From Streptomyces albipurpureus (GTDB lineage Bacteria > Actinomycetota > Actinomycetes > Streptomycetales > Streptomycetaceae), in contig NZ_JAMQAW010000027.1 in the NCBI RefSeq assembly GCF_023701525.1, positions 1-64,000 of the forward strand: DNA of 64,000 bases, in the 5' to 3' direction. The notes under the pieces are model-generated. The model saw only the letters and a list, made by a program, of their open reading frames with translations, searched no databases and was not told the DNA's origin. This document shows, piece after piece, positions 1 through 7,932 of the stretch. Made by a program: the position numbers and the translations under genes. Numbering within the stretch: the stretch's first letter is position 1; the number at the start of each line of letters is the position of its first letter.

Positions 1-348
1 TCCTTTCGGGCCTGATTCCCGGTCGAAATCGGGATTGTCTTTCCGGCCCTTCGGCCGTTCCGACGTTTCAAACTCTAGCGGATTTCCCCGGCGACTCATA
101 ATCGAGTCTTGGAAATGGATTTCGGCATGCCGAAATCGTTCCCGTTGAGGATGGCCGTGCTGAGTTTGGTTGCCGCATCTGCGGCGGGAGTTGTCATCGC
201 AGAACCGTTACGGCCCCGCGACAACTCGAAGAACCTTACGGAACGATGAACTCCGTGTCAACTTCACCCCACAGCCCCGGCGGAGCCGCCCCTCCCACCT
301 GCGGAATCCTCCGGTTTCAGCGGGGCGCCGGGCTCCTCCGCCGGGCCG
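1..348. other. Left-edge intergenic region with short hairpins
   Basis: No convincing full-size gene. The first 60 bases hold two small inverted repeats: TCCCG/CGGGA arms at about 17-34, and GGCC-cttc-GGCC around 45-56. These could be the terminator of a gene lying to the left of the window. The rest has ordinary composition, with one possible 40-codon frame (127-249) listed separately. Confidence 0.4.
127..249 (+). CDS. Possible 40-residue membrane or secreted peptide
   Basis: An ATG at 127 opens a 40-codon frame starting MPKSFPLRMAVLSL and ending at TGA 247-249. Residues 8-25 are hydrophobic and small-residue rich, followed by a polar charged tail, so it could be a single-pass or cleaved-signal peptide. 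The ribosome-binding site is weak (GGA about 14 bases before the ATG), and a second in-frame ATG lies at 151. No family is recognised and it may be chance. Confidence 0.2.
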   Translation: MPKSFPLRMAVLSLVAASAAGVVIAEPLRPRDNSKNLTER

Positions 349-921
349 CTAGTCCAGATCAGTAAGCCGGCCACCGGCGTCCGGTTGGGTGTGCTCCACC
401 CTGCGAAGCACACGGATCAGTAGCTCCCCCAGCACTCCGCGCTCGTCTGCCGAGAGGTCCTGGAGGAGGTCCTCCTCAAAGCTGGACGCCATTCGCATGG
501 CTTCCAGCCACTTCGTACGACCCTCGTCCGTCAGTTCGACGATCACACGGACCCGGTTGTTCTCGTCCCGGTCGCGCGTAACCAGACCCTCGCTGGCCAT
601 GCGGTCGATGCGATGGGTCATGGCCGCCGGGGTGAGGCCCAGGCGCTTGGCCAGTTCCCCCGGTCCCATGCGATAGGGGCTGCCGGCGAGGACCAGGCTC
701 TTCAGCACCTCCCACTCGGCGTTGCTGATGCCGAGGGCGGCGACCTGGCGGCCGTACGCGACGCTCATCCGGCGATTGAGCCTGCCCAGCGCGGAGACCA
801 CCTTCTCGACCTGTGGGTCCAGGTCTCCGTACTCCCGCTGGTACGCGGCGATCTGCTCATCGAGGGTCGGTTCAAGTGTGGGGCCGGTCGCTGCTTGGCC
901 TTCGGGGCTCGCGTTAGGCAT
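349..921 (-). CDS. MarR family transcriptional regulator
   Basis: A 190-residue winged-helix regulator. The central part shows the MarR fold: a recognition-helix segment (LAKRLGLTPAAMTHRIDRM), then a charged wing (RDENNRVRVIVELT), with helical N- and C-terminal dimerisation regions. The ATG at 921 is chosen because the 65 codons further upstream run through the divergent promoter region and look non-coding. It is transcribed away from an MFS transporter starting about 120 bases away, the usual arrangement for a MarR protein controlling a drug or metabolite exporter and itself. A 16-base near-palindrome in the shared promoter (986-1001) is the likely operator. The ligand is unknown. The family call is secure; the regulatory target is inferred from position. 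Confidence 0.9.
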   Translation of the reverse strand: MPNASPEGQAATGPTLEPTLDEQIAAYQREYGDLDPQVEKVVSALGRLNRRMSVAYGRQVAALGISNAEWEVLKSLVLAGSPYRMGPGELAKRLGLTPAAMTHRIDRMASEGLVTRDRDENNRVRVIVELTDEGRTKWLEAMRMASSFEEDLLQDLSADERGVLGELLIRVLRRVEHTQPDAGGRLTDLD

Positions 922-985
922 ACGCCGGAGTATCGCATGGCCTCGTTGGCATTGAAGTCCTTCCATGTGTACTCTTAACTGTCGA

Positions 986-1001
986 ACTTTAATATTGAAG
1001 T
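986..1001. promoter_or_regulatory. Candidate MarR operator between divergent genes
   Basis: The sequence actttaatattgaagt is a 16-base palindrome with one mismatched pair, in an unusually AT-rich patch. A further ttgaagt half-site lies just upstream, near 954. It sits between the MarR start (921) and the MFS start (1034-1052), where a MarR dimer would block both promoters. The role is inferred from symmetry and position. Confidence 0.55.
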
Positions 1002-1039
1002 CTTCAGGCCTTAGGCCTACTCCTTTGAGGCAGGTGAGT

Positions 1040-2338
1040 GTGACCAGGGTGATGGGTGCAGCGATGCGCCGAATCCAGGCAGGTAGCGCGCTGAGCGCGT
1101 TCGGACTCGGTTTCACGGTCCCGTATCTCTACGTCTATGTGGCGCAGGTGCGGGATCTTGGCGCGACGACGGCAGGTGTCGTCCTCGCGGCCTTCGCAAT
1201 GGCCGCCCTCGTCGCTCTCCCCTTTACCGGGCGCGTGATCGACCGCCGTGGGCCGCTGCCGGTACTGGTGGTGGCTTCGCTGCTCGCATCGGTGGGGGCG
1301 TTGTCGATCGGGCTCGCGAACGGCGTCACGACCGTGGTGCTCTCCGCCGCGCTGCTGGGAGCCGGTACGGCGGTCATTCAGCCGGCACTGGCCACGATGA
1401 TCGTCTGGTGCTCGGGCGCTTCGAGCCGAACGCGGGCCTTCGCCATGCAGTTCTTCCTGCAGAACCTGGGCCTCGGTCTCGGTGGATTGATCGGCGGCCA
1501 GATCGTCGACAAAAGCCGACCGGACAGCTTTCTGCTGTTGTTCGGTATTGAGTCCGTGATGTTCCTGGTGCTGGCCGGAATTGCACTCACCGTACGAATG
1601 CCACGGCCGGTGTCGCTCCCAGGGGCACTCCCCGTAGACACCGAGGCCAAGGCCAAGAGCGGTATGCGCGCCGTGCTGGGGCACAAAGCGATGGTTCAGC
1701 TGTCGGTACTCGGGTTTGTTCTGTTTTTCGCCTGCTACGGGCAGTTTGAATCAGGACTCGCCGCGTACGGGACGGAGGCAGCCGGGATTGAGCCGTCCAC
1801 GCTCGGTACGGCGCTTGCCGCGAACACCGCGGTCATCGTGATCGCTCAGTTTGTGGTGTTGAGGTTTGTCGAGCAGCGCAAGCGCTCGCGGATGATCGCC
1901 GCGGTGGGGCTGATCTGGGCGGTCGCGTGGGTGATCGCCGGGTATGCGGGTCTTGGGACGAACAGCCAGGCGATGGCGACCGCGGCGTTCATCTCTACCT
2001 ACGCGCTCTTCGGGCTGGGCGAGGCGATGCTGTCGCCCACCGTCGCGCCGCTGGTCGCCGATCTGGCGCCGGAGTCGATGGTCGGGCAGTACAACTCGGC
2101 GTTCGCCCTGGTCAAGCAGCTTGCCTTGGCGCTCGGCCCGGCGGTGGGAGGGCCGATGGGAGCAGCGTTGCACGGCCCGTACATCGTGACGTTCGTGCTC
2201 TTCTCGCTCGGTATCACCGTGCTGGCGGTACGGCTGGGCAAGGAGCTCACCCCGCTACAGAATCAGCCGTCCCTCGCGGTGAAGTCTCGGGTCGTGGCGC
2301 AGCACAAGCCGAGTGAGCCGGTGGAAGCCGCGGCCTGA
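1040..2338 (+). CDS. MFS transporter (probable drug or metabolite efflux)
   Basis: About 432 residues with alternating hydrophobic segments typical of a 12-helix major facilitator. The loop after helix 2 carries the MFS motif A pattern (LPFTGRVIDRRGPLPVLV), and a long basic loop near residues 195-215 divides the two six-helix halves. The N-terminus after the start reads VTRVMGAAMRRIQAG, then helix 1. GTG 1040 is preferred, with GAGG at 1027-1030 nine bases upstream; GTG 1034, ATG 1052 and ATG 1064 are alternatives. It is divergent from the MarR gene and probably repressed by it. The C-terminus is a short polar tail. Its stop lies 15 bases from the stop of the convergent phosphatase gene. The substrate cannot be read from sequence. 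Confidence 0.9.
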   Translation: MTRVMGAAMRRIQAGSALSAFGLGFTVPYLYVYVAQVRDLGATTAGVVLAAFAMAALVALPFTGRVIDRRGPLPVLVVASLLASVGALSIGLANGVTTVVLSAALLGAGTAVIQPALATMIVWCSGASSRTRAFAMQFFLQNLGLGLGGLIGGQIVDKSRPDSFLLLFGIESVMFLVLAGIALTVRMPRPVSLPGALPVDTEAKAKSGMRAVLGHKAMVQLSVLGFVLFFACYGQFESGLAAYGTEAAGIEPSTLGTALAANTAVIVIAQFVVLRFVEQRKRSRMIAAVGLIWAVAWVIAGYAGLGTNSQAMATAAFISTYALFGLGEAMLSPTVAPLVADLAPESMVGQYNSAFALVKQLALALGPAVGGPMGAALHGPYIVTFVLFSLGITVLAVRLGKELTPLQNQPSLAVKSRVVAQHKPSEPVEAAA

Positions 2339-2353
2339 CGGCCCGTACCCACG

Positions 2354-4051
2354 CTAGGCGGGCAGGGCGAACTCGCACCAGACCGCTTTGCCCCCGCCCG
2401 GGGTCCGGCGGCACCCCCAGGACGAGGCGATCGTCGCGATGATGGAGATACCGCGGCCCGCCTCGTCCTCTGTTTCGGCGCGGCGGCGACGCGGCAGATG
2501 GTCATCACCGTCCGTGACCTCGATGATGAGTCGGCGATCGGTGCGGCGGAGTCTGAGGCGCATGGGTGGGGTGCCGTGTTTGAGGGAGTTGGCGACCAGC
2601 TCGCTGGTGGCCAGGACGCCCAGGTCATGGAGCTCGGGGGAGAAACGCCAGGAGGCGAGAACTCCGGAGGCGAAGGCACGAGCCCGGGGCGCTGCCTCGG
2701 TGCCGCCGAGCAGATCCAGCGCGGCGTTGTGGAAGAGCTCGGCGGAGCCGTCCTTGCGTGCGGGGTGCTGGACCACCAGGACTGCCACATCGTCATCGTG
2801 CTCAGCGGTCACGCCGAGCGCGCGAAAGAGCCGGTCACAGACGACTTGGGGCGTACCGGTGGCGCCGGACAGGGCCCGCTCCAGCGCTGCCACCCCCTCG
2901 TCGATGTCCTCATCACGGCGCTCGACCAGACCGTCCGTATAGAGGACAGCGCTGGAGCCGGGCGGAAGGGCGATCGTGCCCGAGGTGTGGAGCCAGCCGC
3001 CGGTGCCGAGGGGCGGACCGGTCGGATCGGCCGCGCGGCGGACCGTGCCGTCCTCGTCGCGCACCAGGATGGGGAGATGGCCTGCGGAGGCGTAGACCAA
3101 GAGGCCTTCGTTGGGGTCGTGGACCGCGTAGACACAGGTGGCGATCTGACTGGCGTCGATCTCGGCGGCCAGTCCGTCGAGCAGTTGCAGTACTTCGTGC
3201 GGGGGTAGGTCGAGCCGGGCGTACGCCCGTACGGCGGTGCGTAGCTGGCCCATGACGGCGGCGGCACGCACTCCGCGGCCCATCACATCGCCGATGACGA
3301 GTGCGGTACGACCGGCGCCGAGCGTGATCACGTCGTACCAGTCGCCGCCGACCGCGGCGTCTTCGCCGCCCGGCTGGTAGGTGGCGGCGATCCGTAGATC
3401 GTCGGGCTGCTCCAGTTCTTGCGGGAGCAGGGATCGCTGGAGCGTCACCGCCATATCGCGCTGACGGCGCTCGCTGGCGCGCAGCCGCTCGGCGGCCTCC
3501 GCGTGATCGGTGACATCGGCGGCGAAGACGACCACGCCGGTGATCTCGCCCGCGCGGTGGGGATTCTCGACGGGCAGGCAGGTGACCGTGTACGAACCAC
3601 CGGTATGGATCTTGCGGGACTTGACCGTGCGCGGCTTGCCGCTGCGAAGGACCTGGTCCATGAGCGGGGGCAGTCCCAGCTCGGCGAGCTCGGGGCAGGC
3701 TTCGGCGGCGGGGCTACCGATCGGACGGGGGCCGAAGGCAGCGGTGTACGCGTCATTCACATAGGCGACCCGGTGGTCAGGGCCGTGCATCAGAGCGACC
3801 AGCGCGGGCAGCTGGCCGAAAATCCCCCGGGCCGGGAAGTCCTCCAGGGTGGGCGTGTCGCGGACGGGCTCCGGCTGCTGGTCAGACTCACCGCGGGCAG
3901 CGGGAACCGACCCCTCGCCACCGCTTTCTCCCCGGCTGTCGGTGCGCTGGGCCGGGCGCGGAGGGGCCGTGGAGATCCCGCGGTCGGTCCTCCGCGAGGC
4001 GGCGCGGCGCTGCGTACCGGGGAGCCTTGCGCTCCAACGCGTGAAGTTCAC
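2354..4051 (-). CDS. PAS-SpoIIE phosphatase-HATPase signalling protein
   Basis: A 565-residue cytoplasmic protein. After a disordered, basic, Pro-rich N-terminus comes a PAS fold (about residues 75-180), then a SpoIIE/PP2C Ser/Thr phosphatase (about 215-430) with the acidic metal ligands GGDWYD, VIGDVMGRG, LYTDGL and HDDDVAV. The C-terminus is an anti-sigma-type HATPase domain (about 440-565) with the N-box ELVANSLKHG and a GRGISII glycine loop. Such proteins act in partner-switching circuits: the kinase domain phosphorylates an anti-anti-sigma protein and the phosphatase reverses it. GTG 4051 is chosen because the coding region is then preceded by GAAAG, and I recall orthologues starting at this NFTRWSARLPG sequence; a TTG at 4081 is possible. 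No sigma or antagonist gene is adjacent. A strong palindrome lies about 70 bases upstream. Confidence 0.92.
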   Translation of the reverse strand: MNFTRWSARLPGTQRRAASRRTDRGISTAPPRPAQRTDSRGESGGEGSVPAARGESDQQPEPVRDTPTLEDFPARGIFGQLPALVALMHGPDHRVAYVNDAYTAAFGPRPIGSPAAEACPELAELGLPPLMDQVLRSGKPRTVKSRKIHTGGSYTVTCLPVENPHRAGEITGVVVFAADVTDHAEAAERLRASERRQRDMAVTLQRSLLPQELEQPDDLRIAATYQPGGEDAAVGGDWYDVITLGAGRTALVIGDVMGRGVRAAAVMGQLRTAVRAYARLDLPPHEVLQLLDGLAAEIDASQIATCVYAVHDPNEGLLVYASAGHLPILVRDEDGTVRRAADPTGPPLGTGGWLHTSGTIALPPGSSAVLYTDGLVERRDEDIDEGVAALERALSGATGTPQVVCDRLFRALGVTAEHDDDVAVLVVQHPARKDGSAELFHNAALDLLGGTEAAPRARAFASGVLASWRFSPELHDLGVLATSELVANSLKHGTPPMRLRLRRTDRRLIIEVTDGDDHLPRRRRAETEDEAGRGISIIATIASSWGCRRTPGGGKAVWCEFALPA

Positions 4052-4121
4052 TGACTTTCTAGCCTCAATGGTTGTCGGCAAGGGTCACAGGGTCACTCTG
4101 TGCAGATGTGAGCCCACCTAT

Positions 4122-4142
4122 GGTCACACGTCCAGTGTGACC
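4122..4142. promoter_or_regulatory. Inverted repeat upstream of SpoIIE-type gene
   Basis: Perfect 8-base arms GGTCACAC and GTGTGACC are separated by five bases (gtcca). It lies about 70 bases upstream of the GTG at 4051, inside the 192-base gap to the ndh stop, so it is positioned as an operator or promoter element. Partial copies (GGTCAC) occur at 4083 and 4091, and the GTGTGACC half-site recurs before ndh at 977 bases past 5000 (5977-5984). Confidence 0.5.
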
Positions 4143-4243
4143 GAACGGACTGACAGTCGGTGTCGGCCAGGTGTCCATCTGGTTCCGGCCAGTGCCCGCC
4201 CGCGGTGGTGATCGGGACTGAGCCTGACAGGAAGGGGAGGCGG

Positions 4244-5962
4244 TCAGCCCTCCCGCGGGTCGACGGACGGTGGTTCATCCGTTGGCCCTGACCGCTGGTC
4301 TCGGTCGTTGGCCGGTCGATGTTCCTGGTCGGGGGCTGAGTCCCGGCCCTGTGCCTGGTTTCGGTTCAGGTCGGGGGTGTCCGGCTTCTCCGGCGGCAGG
4401 TTCCTCTGCGAGGTGGGAGGCTCTTTCGCCGTCGGCGCGGGGCGGGTGCTCGGTCCTGGGTGGCGGCCCGGCGGCGAGGTCGGCTGGTGGGGGCCGCCAT
4501 GCGGTCTGCGCGGGGCGCCGTCCGGGCCGTGGCCTGGGCGGTTCCCTCCTGCGGCCACCTCGAACTCGGCGCGTGGGTGCTCCAGCGAACCGAGGGAGAC
4601 GATCTCCCGTTTGAAGAGACCGGCCAGCGTCCACTCGGCCAGCACCCGTGCCTTCCGGTTGAAGGTGGGCACCCGGCTGAGGTGGTACACCCGGTGCATC
4701 AGCCAGGCCGGGTAGCCCTTCACCTTGCGCCCGTACACATGGGCGACGCCTCGGTGCAGACCGAGTGAGGCGACGGATCCGACGTATTTGTGGGCGTACT
4801 CCTTCAGTGGCTCTCCGCGTAGGGAGGCCACGATGTTGTCGGCGAGGACCCTGGTCTGACGGACCGCGTGCTGGGCGTTGGGCGCGCATTCCGCTCCCGG
4901 CGATGCGGAGGTGACATCCGGTACGGCGGCTGCGTCACCCGCGGCCCACGCATGCTCGGTCCCGGCGATGGCGAGCTCGGCGGTGCAATTCAACCGACCG
5001 CGCTCATTGCGGGGCAGATCCGTTGCCATAAGGACAGGGGCCGGTTTGACGCCCGCTGTCCATACGACGGTACGGGTGGGAAAGCGGCTGCCGTCGCTGA
5101 GGACGGCAACGCGGTTTGCGCAGGAATCCAGTCGCGTCCTGAGCCGCACGTCGATATTTCGGGAGCGAAGCTCGCGGATGGCGTATTTGCCCATCTCCTC
5201 ACCGACCTCGGGAAGGATGCGATCGCTGGCCTCGACGAGAATCCACCTCAGGTCTTCTGGCTTGATGTTGTGGTAGTAGCGGGAGGTATAGCGGGCCATG
5301 TCCTCCAGCTCACCGAGCGCTTCGACACCGGCGTAGCCACCGCCGACAAAGACAAAGGTGAGAGCAGCGTCTCGGATCGCGGGATCGCGGGTGGACGACG
5401 CGATATCCATCTGCTCGATCACATGGTTGCGCAGCCCGATGGCTTCTTCGACGGTCTTGAATCCGACGCCGTAGTCGGCGAGTCCGGGGACCGGGAGAGT
5501 ACGGGAGATCGACCCCGGAGCGATGACGAGTTCGTCGTAGGGGACCTCGACAGCGCCAGTGCCCTCTTCGGCGCTGGCCAGGGTGTTCACGGTGGCGGTT
5601 CGCTTGGCGTGGTCGATGGAGGTGGCCTCGCCGATGAGGATCTTGCACTTGTCCAGAACCCGTCGCAGCGGGACGACGACATGACGGGGGGAGATCGATC
5701 CCGCAGCCGCTTCAGGGAGAAAGGGCTGATACGTCATATAAGGCTCAGGGGTGATCACCATGACTTCAACGTCGTTGCGCGCTAGCTCCCGTTTCAGTTT
5801 TCGTTGGAGATGGAGTGCCGTATACATCCCGACATAACCACCGCCAATGACGAGAATGCGCGTGCCGTTGGTGCGCGCGGTCGGCGGGGAACCGGGGGCC
5901 GAGCCCTGGGAGTCAGCAGCCTTCACCTTCCCATGACGCAACGGTCCCCAGCGTTTGTCCAC
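4244..5962 (-). CDS. ndh: Type II NADH dehydrogenase (NDH-2)
   Basis: A 572-residue FAD-dependent, non-proton-pumping NADH:quinone oxidoreductase, peripheral on the inner membrane face, feeding electrons to menaquinone. The FAD Rossmann motif ILVIGGGYVGMY lies near residue 36 and the second dinucleotide motif FVFVGGGYAGVEA near residue 210. The AWAAGDAAAVP segment that contacts FAD is present, as is the YMTYQPFLPEAAAG active-site region. The core resembles actinobacterial NDH-2, but there is an extra disordered tail of about 125 residues rich in Pro, Gly, Arg and Asp, which may be peculiar to this lineage. GTG 5962 is the most upstream start; GTG 5926 is equally possible and neither has a good ribosome-binding site. 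The following SpoIIE gene has its own probable promoter. Confidence 0.93.
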   Translation of the reverse strand: MDKRWGPLRHGKVKAADSQGSAPGSPPTARTNGTRILVIGGGYVGMYTALHLQRKLKRELARNDVEVMVITPEPYMTYQPFLPEAAAGSISPRHVVVPLRRVLDKCKILIGEATSIDHAKRTATVNTLASAEEGTGAVEVPYDELVIAPGSISRTLPVPGLADYGVGFKTVEEAIGLRNHVIEQMDIASSTRDPAIRDAALTFVFVGGGYAGVEALGELEDMARYTSRYYHNIKPEDLRWILVEASDRILPEVGEEMGKYAIRELRSRNIDVRLRTRLDSCANRVAVLSDGSRFPTRTVVWTAGVKPAPVLMATDLPRNERGRLNCTAELAIAGTEHAWAAGDAAAVPDVTSASPGAECAPNAQHAVRQTRVLADNIVASLRGEPLKEYAHKYVGSVASLGLHRGVAHVYGRKVKGYPAWLMHRVYHLSRVPTFNRKARVLAEWTLAGLFKREIVSLGSLEHPRAEFEVAAGGNRPGHGPDGAPRRPHGGPHQPTSPPGRHPGPSTRPAPTAKEPPTSQRNLPPEKPDTPDLNRNQAQGRDSAPDQEHRPANDRDQRSGPTDEPPSVDPREG

Positions 5963-6255
5963 AGGCGCGGCAAATTGTGTGACCGGAGGCTTAGGGGGCG
6001 CGTACTCCAGGAGGGTGTCGAAAAAGGGGAAAGGAGCGCAGGTCAGGGAGGGCGCAAGGGGTGGTGCGAGGAGGCGTAAACCGGAGGCTTCCGGTCCTTG
6101 CTCCGATCGGGGGGCGCTCCGTGCGGAACTACCCCCTTCTGAATTGACCCGGGCTCAACTATGTTCGTACCTCGTCGGGGTGCTTGGCCAAGGCTCGCCC
6201 GGCAGACCAGGCGGGGAGGTCTCCGGGGGGAGACACAGTGACCGGGGGAACACGT

Positions 6256-7119
6256 ATGACCATTCAGGATTCACATTGGCAGGCCGCCGTTCCGCAGACC
6301 GCGGACGGCCATGTACACAGTGGACATCCGTCCGAACTGCACGGCGGAACCGGACGGCTGGGACCGAGTGGCGTCAACCGCTCGGCGCCGCTCCGTGTGG
6401 ACGCACAGCGCAACCTCGAACACGTACTACGAGCGGCCCGCGAGGTCTTCGGCGAACTGGGTTACGGGGCGCCGATGGAGGATGTGGCGCGCCGGGCCAG
6501 AGTAGGCGTCGGGACGGTGTACCGCCGCTTCCCCAGCAAGGACGTGCTGGTACGCCGCATAGCCGCGGAGGAGACCTCTCGGCTGACCGAGCAGGCACGA
6601 ACGGCGCTGGGCCAGGAGGAGGAGCCTTGGTCGGCCCTCGCCCGCTTCCTCCGTACGTCCGTGGCCTCCGGTGCCGGGCGGCTGCTGCCGCCGCAGGTGC
6701 TGCGGGTGGGCGTGGACGCCGATGACCCGGACGGCTCATCGGCGGAGTCCGCTCCTTCCGCGGGAGCCTCGTCCTTGGACGCGGCCAGGGTGCCGCACCA
6801 GCGCTCCGGTGTCGGCCCGGAGGGAGTGTCCTCGGCAACGGACCGAAGCGGTTCGACCCAGCCCGATCTACGGGTGGTCGGTCAGCGTCCGGTCCCCGCC
6901 AGTGAGCGGGAGGACGGCGGCGCGTCCGATCTGCTGGAGGTCGTGGGCCAGTTGGTCGATCGCGCACGGGCCGCGGGTGAGCTGCGCGGGGATGTGACCG
7001 TGGCAGATGTGCTGTTGGTGATAGCCACGGCCGCGCCCGCCCTGCCGGATGCAGCCCAGCAGGCGGCGGCGTCCGCCCGGTTGCTGGACATCCTGCTGGA
7101 GGGGCTGCGGCCTAGGTAG
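6256..7119 (+). CDS. TetR/AcrR family regulator
   Basis: A 287-residue regulator. The TetR DNA-binding domain is at about residues 50-100: HVLRAAREVFGELGYG, then MEDVARRARVGVGTVYRRFPSKD, with the hallmark TVYRRF recognition helix. The ligand domain is unusual. A low-complexity Ser/Gly/Pro-rich insertion (about residues 155-225) splits it before a final helical segment. ATG 6256 is preferred because GGGGGAA at 6244-6250 sits five bases upstream; GTG 6238 and an upstream ATG at 6184 are alternatives. It is divergent from ndh. Its target is unknown; autoregulation or control of ndh would fit position only. Confidence 0.88.
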   Translation: MTIQDSHWQAAVPQTADGHVHSGHPSELHGGTGRLGPSGVNRSAPLRVDAQRNLEHVLRAAREVFGELGYGAPMEDVARRARVGVGTVYRRFPSKDVLVRRIAAEETSRLTEQARTALGQEEEPWSALARFLRTSVASGAGRLLPPQVLRVGVDADDPDGSSAESAPSAGASSLDAARVPHQRSGVGPEGVSSATDRSGSTQPDLRVVGQRPVPASEREDGGASDLLEVVGQLVDRARAAGELRGDVTVADVLLVIATAAPALPDAAQQAAASARLLDILLEGLRPR

Positions 7120-7893
7120 GTCGGAGCGGAACACGCCCCGATAGTCATACGGGTTGGTCATACAGGTCAGTAGTAGGGGCGGTTACGGATCTGCGGTCGC
7201 CCAGCCGCACGGCGCTCGTCGGCTCTCTTGCGTGTTCTTCGGTAGGGGCGGGGCGGTTCTGGCTGCCTCGCCCAAGACGCCGAGTTCAGAGAACAGCGGG
7301 CTTGACCAGCAATCGAGCAGGCGGGTTGCCCTGTGGTGCGGCCGCGTTGACGTGTGTCGCCGTCCAGTCGGCCTGTCGGACCCGTGGGGCGATGGACTGG
7401 CAAGCCGTCGCCCGATGGACCGACTGAGCTCCTCGGGGGCCGGGTTGGCTGCCTCATCCATCGCCCCTGCGCCCCCGCCCCGAGCAGCTCCCCTGCCCCT
7501 CCTGGCGCTGCCCCGAGCAGAAACGCCGACCGTCGAGGGCGCTGAGGGGCTCTGGTCGGATCGCGGGGTTGCGCCGGAGCTTTCGTGGGCCATTCACAAC
7601 GAACTTGGAATGGTTTCCATCACAGCGGCTGCCTTGAGGCCGACGCCGCGGGGACCCATCGAGTTGACGCTGGCATGACGTACCGGTCCACCCGGCCAAT
7701 GTGAACTTCGCCTTGAAGAAGGGGTGTTGGTGACAGGGACTCAAAACTGATGCCCATTCCACCCAAGCATCTTGGATAGCGTACGAATTCGGCCAGATCT
7801 CCCCGGATGAGTGGTTGACCCCGATGCGGGGTTGGTGCGCTGTCGCCGTGTGGCACGCTTGCCCGGTGTTCGGGTCTGAGGGTGCTGACGGGA
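7120..7893. other. Long intergenic region upstream of the sigma-fusion gene
   Basis: About 770 bases. The open frames here have irregular composition and no recognisable domain, so I call no gene. The 3' half (7700-7890) is less GC-rich, with a possible promoter around ggatagcgtacgaattc (7773-7789), and probably carries the 5' leader of the sigma-fusion gene. Confidence 0.4.
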
Positions 7894-7927
7894 GCTTCCG
7901 CGATGAGTAAGGGCTTCCGCGATGAGT
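7894..7927 (+). repeat. 15-base tandem duplication at the sigma-fusion start
   Basis: The 15-mer gcttccgcgatgagt occurs at 7894-7908 and again at 7913-7927 (period 19). It duplicates the region containing the ATG, so two possible starts lie 19 bases apart in different frames. Confidence 0.85.
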
Positions 7928-7932
7928 GGTGA
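7903..7932 (+). CDS. Possible 9-codon leader peptide overlapping the sigma-fusion start
   Basis: ATG 7903 is preceded by GGGAG at a good distance and reads MSKGFRDEW then TGA at 7930-7932, overlapping the ATG at 7922 in another frame. The ATG at 7922 has only a weak TAAGGG upstream. This is the layout of a translationally coupled upstream ORF, but it could equally be a by-product of the 19-base duplication. Confidence 0.3.
   Translation: MSKGFRDEW

Noticed and set aside
7154..7678. 174-residue open frame on the plus strand between the TetR and sigma-fusion genes
   Set aside because: Composition is irregular, with no recognisable domain or ribosome-binding site; typical chance frame in high-GC DNA.
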